NCBI GenBank assembly: GCA_036380715.1
Contig: DASVEF010000343.1
Location: 79,343 to 143,342 of the forward strand
Source of the DNA: UBA5704 sp036380715
GTDB taxonomy: Bacteria; Acidobacteriota; Thermoanaerobaculia; Multivoradales; UBA5704
DNA length: 64,000 bases
Direction of reading: 5' to 3'
The position numbers and the translations under genes are program-made. Under the pieces are notes generated by a model. It saw only the letters and a program-made list of their open reading frames with translations. It was not told the origin of the DNA and did no database searches. Positions 28,839 to 37,015 of the stretch are shown in pieces (the first letter of the stretch is position 1; every line of letters begins with the position of its first letter).

Positions 28839-30870
28839 CGATTACCCCCCTGGGTGCGCCGTGCCTTTTCAACGTTTCGATATGCGCACGTCTTGTGTGC
28901 GGCTGCGACCGCTTGAAACGCGATCGTACCGCCTCCTCCATGACGGCGAGCTGCCTCTCGCAATCCCTCGAACTCAAGCTCGCGAGCCTTCGCCGCAGCA
29001 CTCGCGAATCTCGCTCTGCGCCAAGGAGCACCAGATCCTCTTCGGCCTCGCGGACCATGCTCTTCCAAGCCGACGTGCCGAAATGCGGAACATCCAAGCT
29101 CTCCATCGCCGTTCGCTCAAGCTCATAAATCCATCTGCGGCCTGCATCAGGGGAAGACGGCCAACACAAAGGCCGCGCCAGCCATTCAATCTCAATGCTG
29201 CGGTCGAGGCCGTCTTTCAGAAACTCTGGATGAAGTAAGTGTAACTGGAGACGAGTATAGTTCATGGTGCTTCGGACCATGACCCGCAGCTCCAGCCCGT
29301 CGAATTCCTCGAGGAGAGAATTCTCTGCAAGAAGCCACTCTCTCCAAGCCATTAGGCATAGGTACACCTCTCGGAAGCCCGAGAGGAAGCTCGGCATGTA
29401 GCTCCTGACAGACGGCAACTCATCCTCACCAGAGATTCGAACCCGATGGTTCGTCGATGCCTCGGGAGGCGCGTCTTTTGACAGAGTCATCTGATCGGTA
29501 TTGGTGAATCTCCATGCCGGAAACCGAATTCCCGGGTCCTGCGTTCCGTCAGCGCCCAAAGCGCTCATGTCGAACCGGTGTCCATCCTCCATCCTCTCCC
29601 AGCAGGGCAGTAAGCCGACGTTCAAGACCGACTGCTCATGATGACCGGACTCATCCTCCAGGCCTCCCTTCAGAGCTCCCTCGTTCAAGAGTGTCTCCAG
29701 ATCGACCACGACCGGGTGCTCGCCGCTGGCGATAAGGTTTTCACAGTGAATATCCGTTGTGGCTAGGATATGAAGAGCTCCCAGCAGCATGCCGCTTCGG
29801 GCGTAGAACCTCTCGATTTCGTTGGGGGAACGGCACGGGACCGGAGCGACAGCTTCAACCCACCCATAAGTCTCTCTATCGAGAGCGCGGAGGACTCTCA
29901 GATCCAAGGAGAGCCCACAGGAGTTGAGCCACTCGATGAATTTGTAGAACGCGATCTCGGGCAGCACCGTCCGCGGCTTGTAGACCACATGCTCATCCGT
30001 GCACAGAATGCACTCGAGGACGGTTTGCCCTCCCTGATGCCGGTCGGACAGGTCGGCTCGCACGCCGACCACGGCGCCCTCCGGCCGGTCGACCTTCCAG
30101 CCGAAGAAGGCCCGCAGGTGGAAGAAATCGCGGCTGAATCGCCGGCAGAGGTCGACCGCGATGCGAATCCACTGCTCCACCGATTGAGAGAGGAGGCGCG
30201 CAAGAACCGGATAGGTGTCGAACAGGTCGAGTAGCCCACCGTCGTGCATGTGCCGAAGGTAGGCTGAATAGATCTCCCGGGACACTGCCTGCCGGCACCA
30301 GATCGACTCGAAGGCGGACGCCGGTGCCCGCTCGAAACGGAACGAGTAGAAGTCCTGACCGAGAGCCAGGCTCGCCACAAACGTGAGGTGGGCGAGCAGT
30401 TGGCGCTCTAGGACGAGATGGGCCGATGGGCGCAGGACCTCGAAAGCCGAGCCCGTCTCCGCCTCCAGCCGTTGACGAGCAAAACGAACGAAGCTGACGA
30501 GCACCTCTTCAAAGGGAAGAGGCGCGGCAGAGTCGTAGGACCGGTCTATCGAATCCCTTCGAACGGGCTCGGAAGACGAGAGGTGAAGCGTCAGAACCGA
30601 AGCGAACGTCGAAGCCCAATCCGGCAACTCCGAACCCGCTTGCAGGCCGCCCAAGAGGTCACTGAGATCTACAGAAGAGAAAGTGCTGTTCTGCAATCGT
30701 CGGGCCAGGAGGCCCGCGCTCCCTAGAGTCTCTCGCCAGCGGTCAAGGCGATCCCGGGCCTTGACCGAGTCGGGCTCAGACTGCCGGTTCGGACTTCCCG
30801 GCAGACGATCCCAGAGGGGGGTGGCGCGGGCCACGATATCACGGATGCGTCCACCGTCGAGGTGATTCAT
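28831..30870 (-). CDS. LanM-like lanthipeptide dehydratase lacking the cyclase domain
   Basis: A 679-aa protein (ATG 30868-30870; a TTG 12 bases earlier is possible). It matches the DUF4135 dehydratase domain of class II lanthipeptide synthetases, with DEHVVYKPR, then TDIHCENLIASGEHPVVVDL, the kinase-like active-site segment in which Ser/Thr of a precursor are phosphorylated and eliminated. A full LanM is about 1000 aa, with a C-terminal LanC cyclase bearing three zinc ligands; here the protein ends directly after the dehydratase, and no LanC-like motif appears in the frames downstream. The last residues (AHIETLKRHG...) are encoded by a repeat that also occurs at 31666. It lies 60 bases downstream of a Nif11-type precursor gene. 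A dehydratase-only or broken enzyme is inferred. Confidence 0.85.
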   Translation of the reverse strand: MNHLDGGRIRDIVARATPLWDRLPGSPNRQSEPDSVKARDRLDRWRETLGSAGLLARRLQNSTFSSVDLSDLLGGLQAGSELPDWASTFASVLTLHLSSSEPVRRDSIDRSYDSAAPLPFEEVLVSFVRFARQRLEAETGSAFEVLRPSAHLVLERQLLAHLTFVASLALGQDFYSFRFERAPASAFESIWCRQAVSREIYSAYLRHMHDGGLLDLFDTYPVLARLLSQSVEQWIRIAVDLCRRFSRDFFHLRAFFGWKVDRPEGAVVGVRADLSDRHQGGQTVLECILCTDEHVVYKPRTVLPEIAFYKFIEWLNSCGLSLDLRVLRALDRETYGWVEAVAPVPCRSPNEIERFYARSGMLLGALHILATTDIHCENLIASGEHPVVVDLETLLNEGALKGGLEDESGHHEQSVLNVGLLPCWERMEDGHRFDMSALGADGTQDPGIRFPAWRFTNTDQMTLSKDAPPEASTNHRVRISGEDELPSVRSYMPSFLSGFREVYLCLMAWREWLLAENSLLEEFDGLELRVMVRSTMNYTRLQLHLLHPEFLKDGLDRSIEIEWLARPLCWPSSPDAGRRWIYELERTAMESLDVPHFGTSAWKSMVREAEEDLVLLGAERDSRVLRRRLASLSSRDCERQLAVMEEAVRSRFKRSQPHTRRAHIETLKRHGAPRGVIDE
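28866..28894. repeat. 29-bp direct repeat, copy 1 (inside the LanM-like 3' end)
   Basis: This segment matches 31666-31694 at 27 of 29 positions in the same orientation (core ATATGCGCACG). It encodes the C-terminal AHIETLKR of the synthetase. The two copies bracket the precursor and synthetase genes. Confidence 0.8.
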
Positions 30871-30930
30871 GGCAACACCCAAATCGCTGGACGGCGGTGC
30901 AGATGAGGACGAACCGCGTAACCTTGACGG

Positions 30931-31263
30931 TTATTCCCTTCTTTCTCTGGGATGCCAATTCTTTGTCCAACTCAGACAGCCCCTGGCGCAAGAACTCATG
31001 GGAGGCCGCCGGCGGCCCGGGCGGACCACATCGGCAAGGCCTTGTTCTCCGGCGGCGAATCGGATGGCCATGTCGCGCCGAACTTCTTCCTCGAACTCCT
31101 CCATCGTGAAGGAGTATCCAGACTCGCTTGCAATCTGGAGGACTTGCTCGGCCGTGACCCTCCCGCCTTCCTCGAGAGCCGCGAAGAGGCGCGCACCGAG
31201 ATCCGGATCTTTTTGTGCCTTAGCGAGGAACTCCAACGGCTTGGGCTTGGGTTGCTTCTTCAT
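30931..31263 (-). CDS. Nif11-type RiPP precursor peptide
   Basis: A 110-aa peptide with GGGAGG 7 bases before its ATG. Residues 10-65 are a Nif11 leader (FLAKAQKDPDL, then VLQIASESGYSFTMEEFEEE), the leader type used by prochlorosin-like and other RiPP precursors. The tail after about residue 80 is short, basic and enriched in reactive residues: Ser90, Ser91, Cys92, Cys96, Ser98 and Thr100 within MSSCARGCLSWT. There is no clear GG cleavage site. The gene is 60 bases upstream of the LanM-like dehydratase on the same strand, so it is its probable substrate. If only dehydration occurs, the product would be a dehydroamino-acid peptide unless rings close spontaneously or by an enzyme encoded elsewhere. 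Confidence 0.8.
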   Translation of the reverse strand: MKKQPKPKPLEFLAKAQKDPDLGARLFAALEEGGRVTAEQVLQIASESGYSFTMEEFEEEVRRDMAIRFAAGEQGLADVVRPGRRRPPMSSCARGCLSWTKNWHPRERRE

Positions 31264-31347
31264 CTCGATCCCTCCCTCGTGGAGGCATGGCTCCGGGGCA
31301 GGCGCCCCCGGGATGCTTCCGTTCGTCCGCAGCTACCACCTCCTTGG

Positions 31348-31377
31348 ATTATACTTCAACTGGGAAGGCTTTTGCCA
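31348..31377 (-). promoter_or_regulatory. Possible promoter of the precursor-LanM operon
   Basis: On the minus strand a perfect TATAAT (31348-31353) has TGGCAA (31372-31377) 18 bases upstream as a weak -35. Transcription would start near 31341, leaving a leader of about 75 bases before the precursor ATG. Confidence 0.4.
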
Positions 31378-31380
31378 GCT

Positions 31381-31404
31381 CTCCAAAAGCTGTCACTCTA
31401 TTTC
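31381..31404. repeat. CAAAAGG-type short repeat, copy 1
   Basis: CTCCAAAAGCTGTCACTC is a diverged copy of the motif at 31574-31600 and 33202-33228, all in the same orientation. Confidence 0.45.
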
Positions 31405-31573
31405 CGGTTCCTCTCTCCTCGAAAGACTGTAATATGTTTTGAATAATCGAATATCGCGTGTCTTTGATAAATCTCCTTCCCGTTCCCGCTCCGTTTTCAA
31501 GACACGAAGATCGAAGATGACTGCTCTGCCCCTCCCGAGCCCGCGTACAGCTGACCGAAGGGGCCCCGGACTC

Positions 31574-31600
31574 CTCTTCAAAAGGCCGTCACCTATTCTC
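31574..31600. repeat. CAAAAGG-type short repeat, copy 2
   Basis: CAAAAGGCCGTCACCTATTC here is nearly identical to CAAAAGGCTGTCACCTATTC at 33202-33228, on the other side of the transposase gene. Confidence 0.55.
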
Positions 31601-31665
31601 GTGGGTACCGCGACATGAATTCGTTTGGGTAGGGACAAATTTATAACGCTCACCGTGGTGCGTTT

Positions 31666-31694
31666 TTTTCAACGTTCCGATATGCGCACGGCTT
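31666..31694. repeat. 29-bp direct repeat, copy 2 (upstream of the RiPP genes)
   Basis: Same orientation as 28866-28894, differing at two positions. It lies about 400 bases upstream of the precursor gene in DNA with no other coding signal. Confidence 0.8.
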
Positions 31695-31825
31695 CCTATT
31701 TTTGATGTCTGGGGAAATACTGTGCCGCTCCTCGGTCACCTCTCCATGGCGCGTATGGTCCCAAATCCTCTGCTGCGCTAGCCTGCTCCTTCGGCCCCGA
31801 CTGAGGGCCAGCCTCTTCGTAGGGG

Positions 31826-31997
31826 CTTCGTGGGGCCGAGGGGCCAGCCAGCCACCTGGAAAGAGATCTTGCAACCCCGCAAGATCTCTTTCCACTCATA
31901 ACCCCTGATCTTCCAGAGGTTTACTTCAAGCCCGGGCTGACACCCCGCAAGATCTCTTTCCACTTTCAGGCTGCCACAAATCCGGCGTAAGAAGCGC
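31826..31997. repeat. 172-bp palindrome-rich direct repeat, copy A
   Basis: It aligns without gaps to 35875-36046, differing at three positions by eye. Inside are AGAGATCTTGC...GCAAGATCTCT, a strong palindrome, and a second GCAAGATCTCT half, so each copy holds REP-like hairpins. It ends 71 bases before a REP-associated transposase gene. The two copies enclose the transposase and the peroxidase-like gene. Confidence 0.85.
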
Positions 31998-32068
31998 AAC
32001 TCGTTCCTTGCAAGCTACTTAGAGGCAGGGGTCCACCTTGGCAGGAGAGTTGCCCAAGGCGTCGCGGC

Positions 32069-32989
32069 ATGGCAAGGCGACTCCGGTTCATCCCAGAAGG
32101 TGGAGCCCTCGTTGAGGTCACGTGCCGCACCGTTCATGCGCGCTTTCTCCTACGGCCGAGCCGGATCCTCAACGAGATCATCATCGGCGTCCTGGCGCGG
32201 GCTCAGCGCCGATATAAAGTCGAGATCTGCGCTTTTTCCTTTATGTCCAATCATTTTCACGTTTTACTCTGGGTGGAAGATGCTCAGATGCTCGCCAGCT
32301 TCATGGGCTATTTCAACTCGAAGTTGGCGCGGGAGGCTGGCCGGCTCGCGGGCTGGCGTGAGAGGTTCTGGTCGCGACGATATCAAGCGATCGTCATCAG
32401 CAACGAGGAACGAGCTCAGGCCGAACGCCTTGCCTATGTCCTCAGCCACGGGGTTAAAGAAGGACTTGTCGAATCCATCCGAGACTGGCCGGGCGTTCAC
32501 TCGGTCCATGCGCTCTTGGACGGGACGCCCTTGCAAGGTTGCTGGTTCGATCGCACTCAGGAATACGCTGCCCGCCGCCGGGGAGAAGAGTTTGATAGAC
32601 TGCGTTACGCGACCCTGGAGACTCTGAGCCTCTCGCCATTGCCCTGCTGGAAACGTCTTCCATCCGAGCAATATCGCGACCGCATCGCCGATCTGGTCCA
32701 GCAGATCGAAGCGGAAGCCGCGGCGGAGAGGGAAAGGACAGGGATTCAACCTCCAGGACCCTCCGCCATCCGCTCCCAGAATCCTCACGACCGCCCCAAC
32801 CGGCCCAAGAAATCTCCAGCGCCGCTTTTCCATGCCGCCAGCCGGAGGGTTCGTCGTAGGTTCTACGAGGCATACGCTTGGTTCGTCAGCGAGTTCCGGA
32901 CAGCCGCCGAGAAACTCCGTGCTGGCGATCGGAACGCCAGCTTCCCTCCAGGCAGCTTCCCTCCCGCCTTACCCTTCGTTCCGGGATAA
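32069..32989 (+). CDS. REP-associated tyrosine transposase (RAYT, Y1/IS200-like)
   Basis: A 306-aa protein. CAFSFMSNHFHVLLW near residues 53-67 carries the HUH metal-site motif (HFH), and YVLSHGVKEGLV near residue 122 corresponds to the catalytic-tyrosine helix of the IS200/RAYT family (usually YIHxNPVRAGLV). Such enzymes nick single-stranded palindromic ends and are thought to spread REP sequences. Here the DNA on both sides carries a 172-bp palindrome-rich repeat, the probable substrate. The C-terminal 90 residues are Pro/Arg-rich and unlike the core. The initiator ATG has no strong ribosome site. Confidence 0.88.
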   Translation: MARRLRFIPEGGALVEVTCRTVHARFLLRPSRILNEIIIGVLARAQRRYKVEICAFSFMSNHFHVLLWVEDAQMLASFMGYFNSKLAREAGRLAGWRERFWSRRYQAIVISNEERAQAERLAYVLSHGVKEGLVESIRDWPGVHSVHALLDGTPLQGCWFDRTQEYAARRRGEEFDRLRYATLETLSLSPLPCWKRLPSEQYRDRIADLVQQIEAEAAAERERTGIQPPGPSAIRSQNPHDRPNRPKKSPAPLFHAASRRVRRRFYEAYAWFVSEFRTAAEKLRAGDRNASFPPGSFPPALPFVPG

Positions 32990-33300
32990 ACGGGCAGCGC
33001 TGCATCGACTCGATCAAGAATAAGCAGTGTCTCGTCCCTGGCTCCTCTGCAGAGCAGGGAGAAGTACATCTTCTCAGCGGGGATCAACGCGCGTTCTCGA
33101 AGAAATCTCAATCCAGAGAGGCTTTACAGGCGCGACCCCGTGCCTAGAGCGGGTACATCCGGACTGCCAATGAGCGTTAGGGCTATGCCTTCTACAGAGG
33201 ACTTCTCCAAAAGGCTGTCACCTATTCCGCGGCGAAAACATCCGAAAAGATCATGGGATTCTCCATCCCAGGATCTTAGCTCAATGGCGTCCGTGACAGG
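32990..33300. other. Non-coding stretch after the transposase
   Basis: No convincing gene. It contains a third copy of the CAAAAGG-type repeat at 33202-33228 and otherwise low-information DNA leading into the terminator at 33301. Confidence 0.5.
33202..33228. repeat. CAAAAGG-type short repeat, copy 3
   Basis: CAAAAGGCTGTCACCTATTC matches the copy at 31574 except for one base within the core. The repeat therefore brackets the transposase and repeat copy A. Confidence 0.55.
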
Positions 33301-33330
33301 GAGAACCCCCGGTCGACGCCGGGGGTTCTC
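33301..33330 (-). terminator. Terminator of the cytochrome peroxidase-like gene
   Basis: A perfect 12-bp stem (GAGAACCCCCGG, 33301-33312, with 33319-33330) and six-base loop lies 14 bases beyond the stop codon at 33344. No T run follows. Confidence 0.65.
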
Positions 33331-33343
33331 ATCGAGAGAGTCA

Positions 33344-35464
33344 TCAGAACATCAGGTTTCCCGCACCCAGGGTGAACGTCAGGCCAGTACCGAACTTGGC
33401 TTTGGCCGCGTTGAGGTCGTTGAGAGCTCCCTGCATGAGGGACTTGCGGATTGGCGACGAGGTCTCGAGGATCGCCTGGTTGTTCTTGGAGATGGCGCTG
33501 TTGAGCAGCGTTCTCACATCCGAGTGCAGGTTGCGGTCCGCCAGCACCTTGACGGCGTCCTTGGCCTCGGCGTTAGAGAGCTTGAGCAGCATGTTGACCG
33601 TGTCGCGCTTGCCTTGGGGGTCGCCACCACCTCCGGTGCAGTCCTCAGAGAAATCGAAGCAGCCGACGTCGTCGCTCTCCTCGAGGGTCAGAGCGTTGGT
33701 GTTGCGCTGGATCGAGATGGCGGCGTTGAAGGAGGCGTTGAGCACGCGCAGGAAGGCGCCGATATTCTGGATGTCCGTCTCCGACAACGGGATGGCAGCT
33801 CCATTGCCGGCGGGCGAGTTTTTGAACGCGTCGGTGGTGAAGAACCTCACCGAGTCTTCGATGGTGGCGAAGCTGTTGTTGTGGAAGAACGGCTCGGTGT
33901 CCGCCGCCTCGATCAGCGACGGCGTGTTGAAAGTGCCGTCGCCGAAGCAGTCGAGCGTGCCGTTGCCGTCGCAGTCGAAGTTGGGTACGACGGCCATGCC
34001 GAGGCCGCCGTCGCGCGGGTGGGGCTCGGTCACCTGGCTGGGATCGGGAGCCCGCTCGACGCCGGTGTTGAAGTTGACGTTGGTGCCGTTGCCGACGTTG
34101 GCGCCGGCGTTGTTGTGGCAGCCGTTGCAGCGCGCCGTGGGATCCACAAATCGCAGCTTGCCCGCCTGGGCGCCGGCATTGGTGAGGGTCACATTGGCGA
34201 GGTTGAGCTCGTTGGTGCGGCCGCACGCCAGCATGAAGGCTTGCATGTTATCGAGCTGAGCGTCCGTCGGCAGAGTGAAGTCGGTGGGGCCGCGATTGAG
34301 GCTCTTGGTGAAGTGCTGCTTCACGGCGCCGTTCGGGAACAGGCGGAGTGCGCCGCTGCCGGGAGCGCCGTCGCCGCTCCAGCCGGTGCGCTGGACGGGC
34401 CCGCCGTCCGCCGGCGCGAGGATCGAACGGACCATAGACAGCGTGTGCGGCACGCCGCGCATGGTGAACTTCTGGGTCGGATTCTCGAAGCCGTCGACAT
34501 TCTCGAGGATCTGGGCGTGGGTGCGCATCAGCCGCGGCCGCTCGAGGCCGGGAACGCCGCCGGCCTGCTCGGCGACGAAGAGCTTGTCGCTGGCGGGCAG
34601 CGTCGAGATGAAGGCGATGTCGAGCCCCAGATTGTTCTCCGCCCGATGGCAGGTGGCGCAGGTGCGGCCGTTGCCGCCGAAGAGGCCGCGGAAGAAGAGC
34701 TCCCCGCCGCTGCCCACCGCCTGGCTCACCAGCCCGTGATCGATGAGGATCTGGGTGGTGGAGGTAGCTTCCGCCGACCTGGGTATCAGCAGGGACAGCA
34801 GGGCGGCCGGACCGAACAGCTTGGCGTTCCTCTCGCGCTCCTTCTCCCTGGTTATGCGGGTCTGGGTGTAAAGGCGTTCGAAGAAGTCCCGCGAGCCGAG
34901 CAGGATGGCGTTTTCCGCCGGCGTCCGGCCGGAGCGCGAGACCACCACCAGATCGAGCTCGAAGTCGCGGAAGAACCGGGGTCCGAGATGGGCCGAGACC
35001 GTGGCGGCGCCGCCGGTCATCCGCAGGTGGCCGACACGGACCATGCGGTCGCCCGGCTGCGGCTGCACCGTCATGCCGGGCCCCTCCTGGTTGTCCACCA
35101 GCCACAGGTCGGCCGGCAGGCCGGTCTGGCCTCGGACTTCGGCGCGAATGTCGCCGTCGATCAGGTTGAGGTGCACCCGGCCGCGGGCCTGGCTGGGCTC
35201 CGTGGAGAGGGCATCCGTCCAGGCGACGGGTATGTCCACGTTGCGATCACCGCCACGGGCGAGGTAGCCCTTCTGCCAGCCGAGGTAGAGGATCTCGGGG
35301 CCGGCGTCCCGGGCGATGAGGGCGCGCAACGGATCCTTGGGTGTCGCGACGGCGGCAATCTCTCCGGAGGGAGAGCTCGTCGTCAGCAGAAAGACAGGAG
35401 GGAGCCCCAGCACCAGGACAGCGCCGAGCACTACGGGAATGAATCTTCTGATTCGGGTTCTCAT
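33344..35464 (-). CDS. Di-haem cytochrome c peroxidase-like protein
   Basis: A 706-aa exported protein with GGAGG 9 bases before the ATG. The N-terminal hydrophobic segment (residues about 10-30) is a signal peptide or anchor. Two c-type haem motifs are visible, CATCH near residue 268 and CNGCH near residue 443, and the region between (RTHAQILENVDGF, MRGVPHTLSMVRS) resembles the MauG/cytochrome-c-peroxidase superfamily. The first 230 residues are an additional domain of unknown type. It would act in the periplasm in electron transfer or oxidation. It lies between the two 172-bp repeats and is transcribed toward the transposase. Confidence 0.82.
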   Translation of the reverse strand: MRTRIRRFIPVVLGAVLVLGLPPVFLLTTSSPSGEIAAVATPKDPLRALIARDAGPEILYLGWQKGYLARGGDRNVDIPVAWTDALSTEPSQARGRVHLNLIDGDIRAEVRGQTGLPADLWLVDNQEGPGMTVQPQPGDRMVRVGHLRMTGGAATVSAHLGPRFFRDFELDLVVVSRSGRTPAENAILLGSRDFFERLYTQTRITREKERERNAKLFGPAALLSLLIPRSAEATSTTQILIDHGLVSQAVGSGGELFFRGLFGGNGRTCATCHRAENNLGLDIAFISTLPASDKLFVAEQAGGVPGLERPRLMRTHAQILENVDGFENPTQKFTMRGVPHTLSMVRSILAPADGGPVQRTGWSGDGAPGSGALRLFPNGAVKQHFTKSLNRGPTDFTLPTDAQLDNMQAFMLACGRTNELNLANVTLTNAGAQAGKLRFVDPTARCNGCHNNAGANVGNGTNVNFNTGVERAPDPSQVTEPHPRDGGLGMAVVPNFDCDGNGTLDCFGDGTFNTPSLIEAADTEPFFHNNSFATIEDSVRFFTTDAFKNSPAGNGAAIPLSETDIQNIGAFLRVLNASFNAAISIQRNTNALTLEESDDVGCFDFSEDCTGGGGDPQGKRDTVNMLLKLSNAEAKDAVKVLADRNLHSDVRTLLNSAISKNNQAILETSSPIRKSLMQGALNDLNAAKAKFGTGLTFTLGAGNLMF

Positions 35465-35874
35465 TTACAAAGGCCTCCATCGAAGACAATCTCTAGGAAA
35501 GGATCGTGGCGACGATACAGGGGAGGCCTGTGGTCTCGGAGGGCTGCGGCAGCCAGGGAAGAGCGGCGGAGGCCGGGAACCGCAGCTCGTCCCGAGCCAG
35601 CCGCTCCAGGATTGAGGAGGCTGTCCGCCGTGGCGAGGTACTGCCTGGCGTGCCATGACCATGATGATGGGAGAAGAGCAGTCTCGTTCGTTCCGAGCCG
35701 CCTGTGCTGGGAGCCCGCTTCTCCTACTTACTATGGTGTGCCGGGAGGAGGCCGCGTGACAGGCGACGCAGATCAGCCCCAGGGTCGAGTCGAGAAAGGC
35801 TGCTAGACTTGCGCGCTCCTGGAGGGCCAGACCAGGAGCCTAGACCAGGAGCGACCCAGACCAGGAGCCAGCCT
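35465..35874. other. Non-coding region upstream of the peroxidase-like gene
   Basis: No gene supported. It should hold the promoter of the peroxidase-like gene. Three direct copies of GACCAGGAGC occur at about 35828-35865, just before repeat copy B. Confidence 0.45.
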
Positions 35875-36046
35875 CTTCGTGGGGCCGAGGGGCCAGCCAG
35901 CCACCTGGAAAGAGATCTTGCAACCCCGCAAGATCTCTTTCCACTCATAACCCCTGATCTTCCGGAGGTTTACTTCAAACCCGGGCTGACACCCCGCAAG
36001 ATCTCTCTCCACTTTCAGGCTGCCACAAATCCGGCGTAAGAAGCGC
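35875..36046. repeat. 172-bp palindrome-rich direct repeat, copy B
   Basis: Same orientation as copy A (31826-31997), with three visible substitutions and no indels. The near-identity implies a recent duplication or ongoing gene conversion. It ends 43 bases before the last attC-like site of the integron region. Confidence 0.85.
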
Positions 36047-36089
36047 CTCATTCGAACTCGATTGTCCCCGCTCCGCGCTCAGTTCGAAC

Positions 36090-36158
36090 GCCCAACGTCG
36101 CTTGGCATAAGCGGCGGCGACAGCCATCCGCTTCATGCCGCAGCGAGTCGCGTCAGAG
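36090..36158 (-). other. attC-like site 3
   Basis: On the minus strand, the 5' arm TCGCT-gc-GGCAT-g-AAGCGG pairs with CCGCTT-ATGCC-A-AGCGA, leaving one extrahelical G on the 5' arm. The 3' end is GTTGGGC (36090-36096), a perfect GTTRRRY core. The 5' core is imperfect (CTCTGAC). It overlaps the stop codon of the 36153 gene, the normal position of an attC in a cassette. Confidence 0.6.
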
Positions 36159-36890
36159 GTCCTTGCAGATCTGAGGCAGCTTGAAATACGCCGGCGGCGG
36201 CGCGTTCTCGCCTTCGAGCGACACGCCGAAATGGTCGTAGAACTCGAAGGGACCGAGCTGCTTCAGGAGCAGCGACAGCTCGGGATACTTGTCGGCACGG
36301 CTACACAGCTTGACCGGGAGACCGATGCCCGGGACAGCGCCGGCCCAGCAGTCGGCCTCGAAGCCGCTCACCATCTCGGTGCCGACGTACACCATGTCGT
36401 TGCTCAGCCACCAGTCGCGGCTGAATATGTTGGGGAGAGGAGGCTCGTTCAGCGTGCAGTGCAGCTCGCCAGTCTGCTGATCGCGCTCGATGAAATACTC
36501 GCGATCGGGAGAGAGGCCGTCGCTCGGGTCCATGTCGTAGACGTTGAAGATCTCGATCTCGCGATCGATGAACGTCGCCACTTCGCGGTTGACGCCTGCC
36601 TCCATGTCAAAGGTGTAGCGGGCGACGAGCTGGAACGACGGAATCTCGGTGTGCCGGAACCGGCCGGCCCCGCGGTAGCGCAGCGGGAAGTTCGGCAAGG
36701 GCTTGTCGGCCTGGACGGCCGCGCTCACGGCGTCTCCCTCACTCTCTCGAAGAGGTCCCATCCGAAGGGTACCGTTGCAGCTGACGGCATCCGCGATCTG
36801 GACGATGTCACCGTGCGCTCGCACGGAAACCCCCGGTAGTGAAACCACGAGTGCAAGTGCCACGAACCGTAATGACTGCTCTCTTCTCAT
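36153..36890 (-). CDS. Secreted protein of unknown function (integron cassette gene)
   Basis: A 245-aa protein; the start at 36888-36890 has GGAGG 9 bases ahead. A signal peptide ends near residue 25 (VRAHG). The mature part has a paired-Trp segment (SRDWWLSNDMVYVG) and a few Cys residues and matches no family I know. It is bounded by attC-like sites 2 and 3, with only a short upstream space, so it is read as a mobile gene cassette. Confidence 0.65.
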   Translation of the reverse strand: MRREQSLRFVALALVVSLPGVSVRAHGDIVQIADAVSCNGTLRMGPLRESEGDAVSAAVQADKPLPNFPLRYRGAGRFRHTEIPSFQLVARYTFDMEAGVNREVATFIDREIEIFNVYDMDPSDGLSPDREYFIERDQQTGELHCTLNEPPLPNIFSRDWWLSNDMVYVGTEMVSGFEADCWAGAVPGIGLPVKLCSRADKYPELSLLLKQLGPFEFYDHFGVSLEGENAPPPAYFKLPQICKDL

Positions 36891-37015
36891 GTGTAGCCAC
36901 CTCCATGGATAAGTATGGTCGAAATTCAAGATCTTCATCCCTGATCCTATCGTAAGTCGTCGCTCTTGCCGCGTATCCTTCTATCCCGCCATTCTTGGCA
37001 CGGGACCTCCGAGGC

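Larger units (their letters stand above)
31264..31665. other. Leader and upstream region of the RiPP precursor
   Basis: No gene is supported here. The minus-strand leader contains a possible promoter (31348-31377) and a GC hairpin at about 31293-31310 (CCGGGG/CCCCGG) between promoter and start, which could act as an attenuator. An 86-codon open frame at 31393-31653 lacks a ribosome site and family features. Two copies of a short CAAAAGG-containing repeat lie at 31381 and 31574. Confidence 0.5.

Noticed and set aside
31393..31653. 86-codon minus-strand open frame upstream of the Nif11 peptide
   Set aside because: No ribosome site, no recognised motif, and it overlaps dispersed repeats.
31778..31999. 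Short minus-strand open frames shared by the two 172-bp repeats
   Set aside because: They arise from the palindromic repeat itself and share no protein feature.
35642..35770. Isolated CxxCH motifs: CLACH on + at 35642-35656 and CVACH on - at 35756-35770
   Set aside because: They are on opposite strands with no flanking cytochrome features. They could be remnants of a cytochrome gene, but chance is as likely.
33140..35806. An 888-codon open frame on the + strand
   Set aside because: Antisense to the two-haem peroxidase-like gene; no domain and no start signal.
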